A stretch of 64,000 nucleotides of DNA, from the NCBI GenBank assembly GCA_043228905.1, contig JBHGNT010000020.1:1922001-1986000 (forward strand), read 5' to 3'. Under the pieces are notes generated by a model that was given only the letters and a program-made list of their open reading frames with translations, searched no databases and had not been told where the DNA came from. The translations under genes and the position numbers were made by a program. Position 1 is the first letter of the stretch; each line of letters opens with the position of its first letter. This stretch comes from Azolla caroliniana. Lineage: Eukaryota; Polypodiophyta. Below, piece by piece: positions 44,329 to 55,605 of the stretch.

Positions 44329-45156
44329 CCACGGTCCAGGAAATGTATTTTCCTCGGTTATGGACTAGATGGCTAAATGGGATTGTCGCCGAGTAGGCCT
44401 CTAGCACTTCGTATACCTCAGGAATTATGGACCGGTAGTAAGCCAAACTACCACAAGCTGAGGATTTTCGGATGTGAGGCGTATGCCCCCATCCCGAAAG
44501 ATGATCGCCGCAAACTTGCACCACGGTCCAGGAAATGTATTTTCCTCGGTTATGGACTAGATGGCTAAATGGGATTGTCACCGAGTAGGCATCTAGCACT
44601 TCGTATACCTCAGGAATTATGGACCGGTAGTAAGCCAAACTACCACAAGCTGAGGATTTTCGGATGTGAGGCGTATGCCCCCATCCCGAAAGATGATCGC
44701 CGCAAACTTGCACCACGGTCCAGGAAATGTATTTTCCTCGGTTATGGACTAGATGGCTAAATGGGATTGTCGCGGAGTAGGCCTCTAGCACTTCGTATAC
44801 CTCAGGAATTATGGACCGGTAGTAAGCCAAACTACCACAAGCTGAGGATTTTCGGATGTGAGGCGTATGCCCCCATCCCGAAAGATGATCGCCGCAAACT
44901 TGCACCACGGTCCAGGAAATGTATTTTCCTCGGTTATGGACTAGATGGCTAAATGGGATTGTCGCGGAGTAGGCCTCTAGCACTTCGTATACCTCAGGAA
45001 TTATGGACCGGTAGTAAGCCAAACTACCACAAGCTGAGGATTTTCGGATGTGAGGCGTATGCCCCCATCCCGAAAGATGATCGCCGCAAACTTGCACCAC
45101 GGTCCAGGAAATGTATTTTCCTCGGTTATGGACTAGATGGCTAAATGGGATTGTCG
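44329..45156 (+). repeat. 192-bp coding tandem array (four full units and a partial)
   Basis: Units begin at 44329, 44521, 44713, 44905 and 45097 and differ by only a few bases. Each encodes the end of copia D integrase: RIPQELWTGSKPNYHKLRIF, CEAYAPIPKDDRRKLAPRSR, KCIFLGYGLDG, then a TAA before the next unit. Normal copia proteins have this segment once. The array abuts the F insertion. It could be a real local amplification or an assembly artefact near the gap. Confidence 0.88.
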
Positions 45157-45955
45157 CCGAGTCTGGGACCTCGAACATAGATAGATTGTCCGAAGTTCGG
45201 ACATCGTGTTCAATGAGTCGGGCATGCATCAATCGGTCGACAAGCCGATCGAAGTCCGAAGGGTAACCTTTTCTGATGTGCCAACCCTTCCCGAAGGCCC
45301 ATCACACAACACACGGGCAGCCTCACGGACATGACCTGATATCGCTCACGCCATTGCAGTCGTCAGTAGATTTATGCATAATCCCGACCGATCGCACTGG
45401 AACACAGTCAAGCATGTGTTCAAATATTTGGTGGGCACAAAAGACCTTGGTATTCTATTCGGTCCGAACGACATCTTAGGCATAGTAGGATATACCGACT
45501 CTGACTTTGCGGGCTGCAAAGGCAATCGTAAATCGACAACCAAATATTGTTTCAAATTTGGTAATGGAACCTCTCATGGAAATCGAAACTTCAGGAGTGC
45601 ACTGCCACATCAACGACTGAGGCCGAATACATAGCCGCATCCGATGCGGCGAAAGAGGCCTTATGGCTCGGTCGGCTGACGACACGTTTCGACAAGCCGA
45701 AATCGGCTCGACTCCAATTGTGTACCGTGACAGTCAGGGTGTTGTTGCTTGGTTGAAAAATCTGGTTCATCACAACGCCTCCAAGCATATTGACGTTCGA
45801 TGTCATTTCGTTCGGGACTGCATCATTACAGGGAAAATCGGTCTAGAGAAAATATCGACAATTGATAATGTCGCGAACACATTAACCAAGTGCCTTTCAG
45901 TGGATCGATTTCGATCCCTTCGGCATCGAATGGGCGTAATGAAGAATTAGTCCGA
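45157..45955 (+). pseudogene. copia D integrase end joined to RT/RNase H
   Basis: WDLEH and IVRSSDIVFNESG are followed after about 50 residues by PDIAHAIAVVSRFMHNPDRS, which belongs near the end of RT, so most of RT including YVDD is deleted. RNase H is recognisable: GYTDSDFAGCKGNRKSTTKY, then after a frameshift [20 protein letters not shown] with KHIDVRCHFVRD and the end LRHRMGVMKN. Confidence 0.82.
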
Positions 45956-46146
45956 TTAAATCAGACACTCAACATGTTTCTCGGATAATAGACTTGGATA
46001 GTTCGAACTTCGACTTCAGTCTCTTCGAAGTCGGCCAATATGGCCTTTTGCTCTTCGGAGTTCACCGACTCGAACGAATTCTCGATTTTTCGTAAATCTT
46101 ACATATCAATTTGTGTTGTACATTCATTTCGGTCTATAGATTTCAA

Positions 46147-46186
46147 ATGTATACGTCCATTACGGGCTTTTAATGGACGTATACAT
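46147..46186. repeat. perfect 16-bp inverted repeat at the D 3' LTR edge
   Basis: ATGTATACGTCCATTA and TAATGGACGTATACAT are separated by eight bases. The 5' LTR has only the right-hand arm in degenerate form, so the left arm is private to this end. Confidence 0.85.
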
Positions 46187-46462
46187 ACCGTCTCCTTTTG
46201 TACACACTAGCCTTAGGCTATTTATGAAAATAGTGAGAAGGGCAGTTGCCATAAGTCAGTCAATATATAAACTAACTTCGTAACCTAGTTAGTGGTTATT
46301 GGTTTAAGTTGTAATATATACTCTTTACATTGTGCCTAACTCTTTGTCTCTCCTCTTCGACTGTACTTGTTGTATTGTTTGTCTTTGCTGCTATAAAAGG
46401 TTACAATCTTGTATCCACTAACGATCTTATAGGAGCTTATAGAAGGAGAGTGTCGATCTTGT
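46161..46462 (+). repeat. copia D 3' LTR (homologous core)
   Basis: Matches 35071-35377 with scattered differences and a shorter CT run. Homology ends after GATCTTGT. Confidence 0.75.
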
Positions 46463-49400
46463 TCTGCATTAGATGATGACGATCCCAACAGTAGGTAGCT
46501 AACCTCATTGGAGGATCATTTGATTACGTCGAGACTATAATCTTGTGGTAAATAGAAATTTTGTGCAAGCATGCGTTAGTACCAGGTATGAATCCAAGCC
46601 CATAGTGGTGGTATGGGACTCTATTAAGGTGTCGGACATGTCTTGATCCCTTCACTCAAGAATGGTCTAGTGAATCAACGCCCTTTTTTCTCTCTCTGCC
46701 TCTTCATTTTCTTATCGGTTTCCTTATTTTCGTGCTTATATTACATAGATCCCTAACAAGCTAACCTAACCTAATATTTAAAACTAGAACCGAGGCCCTT
46801 TGGCAAGTTGACAATTGGACCTTAAAAGGGTTATCTCAATCCTTGGAATTAAAAGTAATCCTCCCTTCTTTACATTCTCGATTAACCCTCAAAATCTTCT
46901 ACTTAGGCATAGAAAATTACAATAAAAACTACCACAGGATAAGTCATGGTTATGCTTGTAACACATTACAAGGCATCATGGGTTATGTTGGCAATTTCCA
47001 TTTCTTTATTGAGATATTTACAAAAAATCACAACCTTTAACATACGATATCATGGAAATACATGCCTACATGTGAAGTTTAAGTGAGACCATTGAGGATG
47101 TAACTACAGAAGATGACATTGTTGTCGATGAAGAGTTACGAAGTTTTCCTGTCTTGATCAGTCTTGGGTATACTAGTAGGTGTGAGTCATGGAGGAAAGT
47201 GTATAAATGACAAGTCTTACTTTTCCATTTAGGGTAAGGTTCGGCCCCACCCCACCCCACCACGTCGTACCGTGCGTGCACCAAAAAGCACTACAATTCT
47301 GCACCATCTTGACTTCCCCCAATACACAGACGAAGCAAAAAATGTCTTGTCACTCCAAATCCATGAATTTCGCCCATCAATTTATGGGAACATTTAGTTC
47401 GGAATGGCAATAATTCAAATAAATTATATCAATAGATGCATGTAATTTAATCTTAGAAGCCTTGATAGTAGTATGAGATGCAACTACAGATACATACTAA
47501 TAACTATATTGTAAGTACGGTGAAACTCAGTTAATGCCTTTCAGACATATATTATATAATGTGTTGTAAGCAAGCAAAGCTATGAAGGTGGGAGGGACCG
47601 AAAGCATCTAGCTCGTGTTTGTTGGTTGTAGAGTGTAGTTATGAAGGTAGGAGAGGAGGAGGGACATGGTCAATGGACATAGGTTCAACACAAATTCTGT
47701 GGGAATGAAGCATCAAAAGTTTTGAATATGGGTGTGCATGCATATTATATTGGCCAAGAAAGAAAGAATGCATTTGGTGATGTTTTAGGCCGCTCACACT
47801 CCTTGTAAAGACCCGATGGTCACCAAAAATGTATATTCTATGGCTTGTGTAGTCATCATTCAATGCCACATGCAACTCATGAAGTTGCTTGTTTAACTTT
47901 TGTTTCTAAATATTTGAGCATAAATTGTTTAACTAATGTAGGAGGTGATGGTGGGGAAGATGGGAGGATGTGTTTTAACCTAGGATAAGGAAATGTGTCT
48001 CATGTTTAGAGAGGGGATAATCAGAGTGGTTGTGGATCCTACTATTAATTATAGGTTTCCTAAGGTTCGTGGTTGTGAGTCCAAATTTTGGTTCGTGGTT
48101 TTCTAGTATGTGAGTCTGTAGTGTATGGGGAGAAGGGGAAATGTGAGTTTGTTCTACCTAACCACATGTACATATTACGTGTTGAAGGGGGCCTATCTAG
48201 TATGTAAAAAAGATGTTTACAAGGGTGTAAGACATCTAATTTGTTGAGCATGCCTCTGTACTTGTTTTTTGGTTTGGATGTATAAACTAGAGTTTTAGTT
48301 GGGGGGTGATGATTTATTTTAGTTGTTACATAAGTGAAGGGTATGTTCACTAACGTTAAAAAGGAGACTAATGTGATTGGATAGAAGGAATGATAGGTGC
48401 ATGCACTATCATGATTTGGACAACCAATGAATGGAGAGCCTTTTAGAAAGGCACATCTATTCAAGGGGCCTAGGAAAAGGTATAAATATGAGGCTTAGTT
48501 ACCCTCCTAAGCACATTATGTCCAAAGGCTGCTGTCTTGGACACCGGTGGTGCGGGCTAGGTTTTCGTCACGACGATCGTGTTAATCTCTTTCAAGGTAT
48601 TAATCATCCTAATATCTAGTAGTATGGGACGTTGGTGGTATGTTGGCTATGTCTTGATCATAGCTCGGAGGTGGTCGGGTGGAACGAGTTCTTCTATTCG
48701 ATATATTTACCTTATTTTATTTTATTGGTGTATTGATTAGTAATAGACTCTTAATAGTCTCGAAACAAGCTCAAAACATGGTTGGGACTAGAGAGATCAA
48801 GCCATAACAATGATTCATTATCATTAAGATTAAGCAAGATTACAATGGGGGTTTACTACAAGCTCCTTAGAGCCAAAATGTTTTAGGAGAGTGAGAGAGA
48901 GAGAGCTTCTTAGAAAGTAGCAAATCGGGGAATGAGTCCAAACTGAGGCGTGGTCCTCTTTTTATAGGCCAAAGATGGCCATTTGGGACTGGATATTCCC
49001 TTGCGACTGTTCATTGCTATTGGTTTGCCCCAACTGTAACACATCCGATTTGTTGAGGGGCTCTGTGATTGGAACCACAACACACCACGCCGATGGATTG
49101 AGGTGAGGGCCTTCTCGATGAATAGAGAAGGCATCCATGGCTCGAGGTGTTATTCATGGGCTTCTAAGTCTTTCCAACGGATGGAGAAGACGCCCATGAC
49201 TCATGGTGTGAGTCATGGACTTTTGGCGTTGTCGTGAAGCAATTGTTTCAACACGTTCACGTTCACAAGTGGAAGGATCGCACATAAGGAATATTCCGTT
49301 TGATTTGGGGGTTTTTTTGGCCATTTCACAAAACACCTTAATACCAATATCATATGTTCTCCAAAACTTAATGAAAAAGTTGGAAATTTCACCATTTGGT

Positions 49401-49818
49401 AAAATTGAAAAATGACCAATTTTGGTCAAATACAAAAAGTAACAGTGTATTTTTAAGGAAAAATGACAACTAATAAGTTTTTTGATCTTAAAGAAATCAG
49501 ACACAAAAGTTTCAAAACAATCAACTTTTTGATATCATTCGATAAAATTTTGTGTAAATCTGTTACATATTGTCGCACAAAATATACATTTAGGAGTTAT
49601 TTGTATCACTATGATTACGCTTTTCATGAGAATCATTACAATAGCTAATATACAATTGTGACTCTTCCTCCTCATTTTCAAATGTACCAATCAAAGCATT
49701 GTCTTCATCTAAAACGAAATTGTGTCTCCAAATTGTGTGTAGTAAATCTTGTTAGCCTTCAATCTGAGACACCTTCTAGACTTCATAATTATTTCTCTTT
49801 TACTATGTCTATCGTGGT
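46463..49818. other. about 3.4 kb without recognisable gene
   Basis: Only short frames without known domains. 46905-46985 is the inverted partner of 34859-34935. A 10-bp-arm hairpin (CCATGACTCA and TGAGTCATGG) lies at 49194-49218. A (GA)n run occurs near 48892-48902. Confidence 0.6.
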
Positions 49819-50080
49819 TGTAAACAACCAAGTGTGATTATGTGCAACAGAAGAGATATGTGTGTATATGTCTATGTGAGAGAGTAAGTAGAGTATATAG
49901 AAAACAAGTAAAGAATATATTATAAAAAAGGATTACAAGAATGACCAATAGTTACAAATAAGGTGGGAAGGTGCTTATAGTGCATTCTCTTTCTACAACC
50001 ACCTCTTTACTAAAGGGAGGTGGAGACTTAACTACACTGAATATATGTCATAGAACTATAAGATTCTATGACATACTAGT
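49819..50080 (-). mobile_element. LTR fragment of the solo-LTR family, cut by C2
   Basis: Its complement resembles the solo LTR at 27388-27812: ACACATATCTCT, GCACA-AATCACACT near the 3' end, CTCTCTCACAT, TTTGTAACTATTGG and a hairpin based on TGTCATAGAA (50044-50075). The 5' part is missing where C2 starts. Confidence 0.6.
50044..50075. repeat. 12-bp-arm hairpin TATGTCATAGAA / TTCTATGACATA
   Basis: Perfect arms with an eight-base loop. The solo LTR carries the same hairpin with longer arms and a three-base loop. Confidence 0.8.
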
Positions 50081-50832
50081 TGAGAGGACTACACGCTCCC
50101 GAAAACAACGCTCAGCCACAACCGAGTCTAGGATCAAACATAGAAAAAAATGGGTAATGTACACACGACACAGTAAAGAAAAGAGTACACAGGATGTTTA
50201 CGTGGAAAACCCAAACATGGGAAAAACCACGGTAGTCCACAGACTGCAAACTATCACTATGTTACAATATACAATAGATGAACACAGAGGCAATGACCTC
50301 TTGTTCACTGTCTTCGCCACAGGCGGCAGTTACAACAGAGACAATGTCCTCTTCGTCTCTCACTCTCTCTCTGTACACGGTTGCACTCAAATCTTGCACC
50401 AACAAGAATGACAACACATACTAAGTTTGCCCTAAGTCATATTTATACTAATATGACTTTTTGGCTATTTACAAATATAGCCCCAATGGACTCTCAGAAA
50501 CATATTTACGAATATGTCCCTTCATCCGGTGAGCACTCCTCACCGGGCTTGCATCCTCCGGCTCTTGCCGGGCACTCGTCATCCGGTTCTCACCGGGCCT
50601 TCCTTGCCGGGTACTCGTCATTCGGTTCTCACCGGGTCTTCCTTGCCGGGTACTCGTCATCCGGTTCTCACCGGGTCTTCCGTTGCCGGGTACTCCACAT
50701 CCGGTTCTCACCGGGTCTTCCGTTGCCGGGTACTCCACATCCGGATTCGGCCTCGGCCTATCAGCCTCGGCCAAGTTTGCTCATCAACACTATTCTTCTC
50801 ACTTCCCATCCGGAGGGATCTGTTTCCTAACA
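50081..50832 (-). repeat. copia C2 3' LTR
   Basis: 752 bp, longer than either C LTR chiefly because it has more CATCCGGTTCTCACCGGGTC units (50573-50745). Plus-strand AACTCCCCCTTCA beyond it is the polypurine tract. Confidence 0.88.
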
Positions 50833-50842
50833 AACTCCCCCT

Positions 50843-51396
50843 TCACTCCGGCATGGGATGTCTTACTAGTCTGATCCGCTTCCGACATGCATCCAGCTTG
50901 TCGGGTATCAGTACTTTGGTGAGCATATCTGACCCGTTCTCGGCCGTGTGGATCTTCGTCAGCGCGAACTCTCGATCTTCTACTCGTTCCCAGATCCAGT
51001 GATACCTACGCTGGATGTGCTTCGTCCTGGAATGGTATGCTGCGTTCTTAGCAAGGTGAATGGCACTTTGACTGTCGCAATAGAGTTGGTATTCGTCTTG
51101 TCGGATACCGAGCTCTCTGATGAATTCCTTCATCCATAGCATTTCCTTGCCGGCTTCCACAACCGCCATGTACTCCGCCTCCGTGGTTGACAACACAACC
51201 GTCTTCTGCAACTTCGACTACCACGAAACAGCTCCCCCTGCATATGTCATTACATACCCGGATGTAGACCGGCTGGTATCCACATCAGCCAACATGTCCG
51301 AATCGGTAAAACCGTCAAGTTGAGGTTTACTGGAGCCGAATCGGAGACACATATTCGAAGTGCCCTTCAGGTACCGGAGTATCCATTTGACCGCGT
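50843..51396 (-). pseudogene. copia C2 RNase H
   Basis: Covers FTDSDMLADVDTSRSTSGYV, TYAGGAVSW, then a frame break near 51212-51217, STTEAEYMAVVEAGKEMLWM, LYCDSQSAIHLAKNAAYHSR and the end LVRHPMPE. It stops at NAVKWILRYLKG where G is inserted. Confidence 0.87.
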
Positions 51397-52037
51397 TGTC
51401 GGGGTATTCCTCGCGGATGCGTGGAATGAGGCGGGACCTCGGGGGTCTTGTACCGAAGAGCAAGAGAGAAAGGAGAAGGGAGGGGACCCACTACGTGCGA
51501 GCGTAGATTCACAGGGACACGGCCCTTCGACACAAAGACGCGAGTGGGACACCGACACAGAGAGACACGAATGTATGTAAATATATATATTAACAAGACA
51601 AACAACAAGAAGCACGAAGTCGGCTACAACCGAACAGGCCGGCGAACAGGTGCCGATGTCTGTTCGTAAACGCGCAGAAAGAAAGGAGTAGGTTAGAGGT
51701 GCTGCCGGAAGCACTCGAGCATTCCTCGGAGCAGCGCGAGCCTCCCGAAACCTGCACAGAAAGAAGCTATGGAGTTTGGGGGGGGGAGAGAGAGAAGCCT
51801 TCAGCCCACAAACCGACAGCACTTCGTCCTCCTCTATCTGCGATCCCTTCCCCCTCCTCGTCTCCCTCCTTTTATAAGCAAGGAAGGAGCCGTTTCCCAT
51901 TAACTTTCTACCTACCGAATCTACCTACCTAGGATCTTCTATGTACCTAATTCTCTCTTATGTACAATATAAGGCGTACGTGCATGAAGAGCCGGTTCCT
52001 ACGCTCCGGTGTACCGATTCCGCTTGTGGACGGTTTT
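51397..52037 (-). repeat. gypsy G 3' LTR
   Basis: 641 bp; on the plus strand TGTCGGGGTATTCCTCGCGG to TTTACGACA. Plus-strand CCGCCCCCACCT at 52040-52051 is the adjoining polypurine tract in the complementary strand. Confidence 0.92.
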
Positions 52038-52039
52038 CT

Positions 52040-52051
52040 TTACGACATCCG
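52040..52051 (-). other. gypsy G polypurine tract
   Basis: AGGTGGGGGCGG in element orientation, two bases from the 3' LTR. Confidence 0.75.
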
Positions 52052-52120
52052 CCCCCACCTAACCGCGCATCCTCCGGCATGCGCCAAATTGAGTTGGGAC
52101 GGAGAAAACCGGTCCAGCCT

Positions 52121-55100
52121 TCATTCCCCGCCCGTCGGTTCTTCCTCGGTTTCGGATCGTTCGTCGTCGCGGTCCAGGTTAACCGGATCCGGCTTGTCGT
52201 CGTGACGCTTCTTGAACGCTTTGATCCGCTTCCCAGCTACCGGTATCGCCATTCTCGTGCTGTCGAGTTCCGCCAGATGGTACGTCCCGTTGTTGTTGGC
52301 GTTTTGTACCACGTAAGGTCCGAACCACCTTCTTGCGAACTTTCGTGTCGCTCGGTGCTGGTTGTCGAGGCTGCTGTCGTAGACTAGCACCCAGTCGCCT
52401 TCCTCGATCTTCTTCGGTCGGAGCCGGTGCGTTCGGTCGAACCGGGCTTTGTTCCTCGTCCTTGCCACCTGAAGCTTTCCCGCAGCCTGCTCCACGTCCT
52501 CCGGCCTTCGCTCGAGTTGTCGTATGCGCGCCGCCAACAGTTCCTCCCGGCTCATCTCGTCTCTCCAGTCCACGGTTGCCCATGAGGAGATCATACGTTC
52601 CATCGGCATGATCGGCTTCTGCCCAAACATGAGCTCTGCCGGCATGAATCCGGTTACCGAATTGTGCGTAGTTCGGTCTGCCCACAACGCGTAAGGCAGC
52701 AGCCGCGGCCAGTTCCCGACTTGACCCCCGCATGCCCGAACTAACGCCTTGACGATCGGTCTGTGCCCGCGCTCCACCTTCCCATTCGCCTCCGGATTGT
52801 ACGCAGTGGTAAGCAAGAGCTTGACTCCTAACCGGTCGAACAACTCCTCGGCCTCTTCGGCGTCCAACTCCCTGCGATCAGCCACGATCTTCCCGATGCA
52901 CCCGTACCGGCATATCACGTCCTCGATCAGGAACCGGCATACGGCCGCGATCGTTTTGTTCTGCAGGGCTCGGCCCTCCACCTGGTTCGTTAGATCTTCC
53001 CGAGCCAGGACCAGATACCGCATCTGCCCTACTCCCATCGGCATCGTCACTAGGTCTACCATCCATTTGAAGTGGATGGTCGGAGGGTAAGTAGGGTGAA
53101 GCTCGTCCCGATGTCGGACTATGGAGTGCATCTGACAGCTCTCGCAAGTTGTCACGAACCGATGCACGTCCCGGTACAGTCCCGGCCACCAGTACTTCCC
53201 CTTTATCTTCTCGAACGTGGCCCACGTTCCACGGTGTCCAGCCCAAGGGCTGTCGTGGTAGGCCGTCAGCAGCTCCTCCTGTTCTTCCTTCATCACCACC
53301 ACCCGGAGCGGGACACCGTTCCTCTTCTTCGGGTGCTTCCATAAGTATCCGTCCTGGAGAAAGAATCGGTATGCTTTCTTCCGGATCCGGTTGGTCTCGT
53401 CCCTCGTCCATGAGGCATCCGGCGTCATGGTCCTTAAGAACCCACCGATCTGTAGCCACTTGCCGTCGTACTTGCTCTCGTCGAAGCCGTTAAGCACCGG
53501 AGTGCTCGTCCCATCGGTCGTCACGTACGCTGCCTCGAAGAAGTCCACGCCGACTTCTTCATCCTCCGAAACCATGCCGCCCTCGTCATCAAACCTCGCC
53601 CTCGAAAGCATGTCGGCCATGGCGTTGTCCTTTCTTGAAATGTGTCGTATTTCCGGGTCCAGGGACTTGATGTACGCTATCCACCTGAGCATCGCCAGGT
53701 CTGGTGTCGCGCATCCGGAAACCATGCCGAGAATGGGCAGGCAATCCGTCTCGATAACCACTTCTGTCCCGATCAGGTAGTCTTTGTCGGCCTTTACTGC
53801 CGAAACGATACCCCAGAGTTCGCGTTTAACCTGGGCGTACCCTCGCTGTCGCTCACTGAGGACCTTTGCGCCGAATCGGATCGGGAACCGAACGCCGTCC
53901 TCTATTTCTTGGTTGACGACCCATCCGATCCCGGTCGGGCTCGTATCCACCGTTATGTATACCGGGGTACCCTTCTCGTAGACAACCTTCCGGAGCGCCG
54001 GTGCTGCCGCAAGAGCTTCCTTCAGCTTCCGGACCGACTCCGTGTGCTCGTCCCGCCACTCGAATTTTCGCCCCTTCTTCAGCAACCCGTATAGCGGGTC
54101 CGCAACGTGGGCGTAATGCGGGATCCATATGTGGTAGAACGCGCATGCCCCCAGGAACCTCCGAACTTCCGTAACCGAGCTACAGTCGGTCTTCATCGCG
54201 GAGATGGCTTCTACCTTTGCCGGAGACGGCTTCCGGCCATATGGTCCACATAGGTGTCCGACCACCAGGATTTCTGATTGCCCGAAGGCCGATTTCTCCC
54301 CGGAGAAGGTGAGCCTCGCATCCTCTAGCCTTTGTAGCACCTTCTCGCAGTCGTCGATGTGTGTTGCCACGAATCGCCGGCATCCGTCCGGCCCGAGTGT
54401 CTCGTCCTTCTCTTCCACAAGGCACCCCTTTATCGGGATGTCGTCTAGAAACGGCATGGTGATGTCCGGGATGCAATCCCTCAGTACCTTGTTCATTGCA
54501 TTCACCATGTGGGCCACCGAGTTAGTCCCTCCTTGTGGCAGGGTACACATTCACACTAGGCCGAGGGGAGTTCGCATCGTCGTAATGTCTCTGCTCTCCA
54601 CGACTAGCTGGAACTGGTCGTACCCCGAGTATAGATCACCGACTGAGTGAACCGACCTTCCGGCGAAGGCCTCCGCGAACTCGTCTATGGTCGGTCCGAT
54701 TCCGATGGTCACTCTGTTGACCGGCTGCAGGTCTTGAATGAAGCGCAATGTTCCGTTTTTCTTCGGTACGGTAAACCACCGGTTCGAGTATGGGGCACTC
54801 GACGGTTCGAGAATGCCCATATCGACTTTCTGCCTCAGTAGCTCCATCAACTTCGGGATGTGAGCTCTTGGTACTGGAATTGGTTTGAGATTCCACGGCA
54901 CATGCGGTACTGTGAATATCACGATCGGCTCCACGATTGTTGGGTCTACGCACCCGATCTCTTCCGGTGAGAATGCGAAGGCTTTCCCGTGTCTTCTGAG
55001 CATTCTCCGAAATCGGTCTTCCTCCTCCGGCAGTAGGAACCCGCCCCCACCGATTTTGAGCTCCCGGAGCGTCCCGTCGGTGAAGGTGTGTCCTACGCAG

Positions 55101-55471
55101 ACCGGATCTTGCAAACTGGGGTCCAACGCAACCCCTCTGATTCGGGACTCACTGCCCTCTGGTAAGGGTGCCGCGACGGGCCTTACCTTCCGGTCCACAG
55201 TCTTGTACTTCGTGCTAACTCGGGCCGTCCGGTCCGACCCGAGCCCCTAACTGAAGTTCGCGATGACTTCGTACATCTCTTCGGAACATACCGGTATCGT
55301 CCGGTCTTCGTTAAGGTCTTCTCCGACTACCTTCCTCAGCATCCCCAAGGTGTCGTCGAAGGAGACCGCCTCCACGGCTCCGCTGATTTCCTCGTCCGGG
55401 CCGAGGACTCCGCACGCTCGAAGTCGCTCCTCCGCCCTTGCCCTTTCTCGGCCAGCGATGCCGACTATCAT
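52121..55471 (-). pseudogene. gypsy G RT, RNase H and integrase
   Basis: One frame with stops at 55247-55249 and 54551-54553 (TGA inside RT, between TPLGLV and MCTLPQG). Before the TGA: ILEPSSAPYSNRWFTVPKKN and DLYSGYDQF, which carries the first RT Asp. After it, 809 open codons: catalytic PFLDDIPIKG; RNase H from VYITVDTSPTGIGWVV; the H2C2 finger HDSPWAGH to CESCQMHS; the integrase with MVDLVT, VADRREL and NGKVERG; and a WFGPYVV GPY/F module. No chromodomain is visible at the C-terminus. The product would copy and integrate the element. Family detail is uncertain. Confidence 0.88.
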
Positions 55472-55605
55472 ACACCCTCCGTCGTTGGAGAAGCAAAATT
55501 TTCTACCTATCGTACAAGGATTCTTCGGTTTCGGTTCTATCGTACAGCTGTGGGGTCTTTCCCGAGTGTGCAGACTGTCTCGGCCCCACGCCTTGGCAGC
55601 CCTCT

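Larger units (their letters stand above)
35071..46462 (+). mobile_element. decayed Ty1/copia element D, invaded by E and F
   Basis: LTR-homologous sequences at 35071-35377 and 46161-46462 enclose a Gag relic, an integrase fragment in tandem copies and an RT/RNase H relic, all plus strand. Most of protease, integrase and RT is missing. Exact LTR ends are unclear because homology fades outside the shared blocks and no target duplication was found. The Gag differs from those of A, B, C and E, so D is a separate family. Confidence 0.8.

Noticed and set aside
44096-45232. 378-codon minus-strand frame with four near-identical 64-residue repeats
   Set aside because: It is the antisense of the 192-bp integrase tandem array plus part of the F LTR. 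The sense strand encodes recognisable integrase; the antisense repeat has no known domain.
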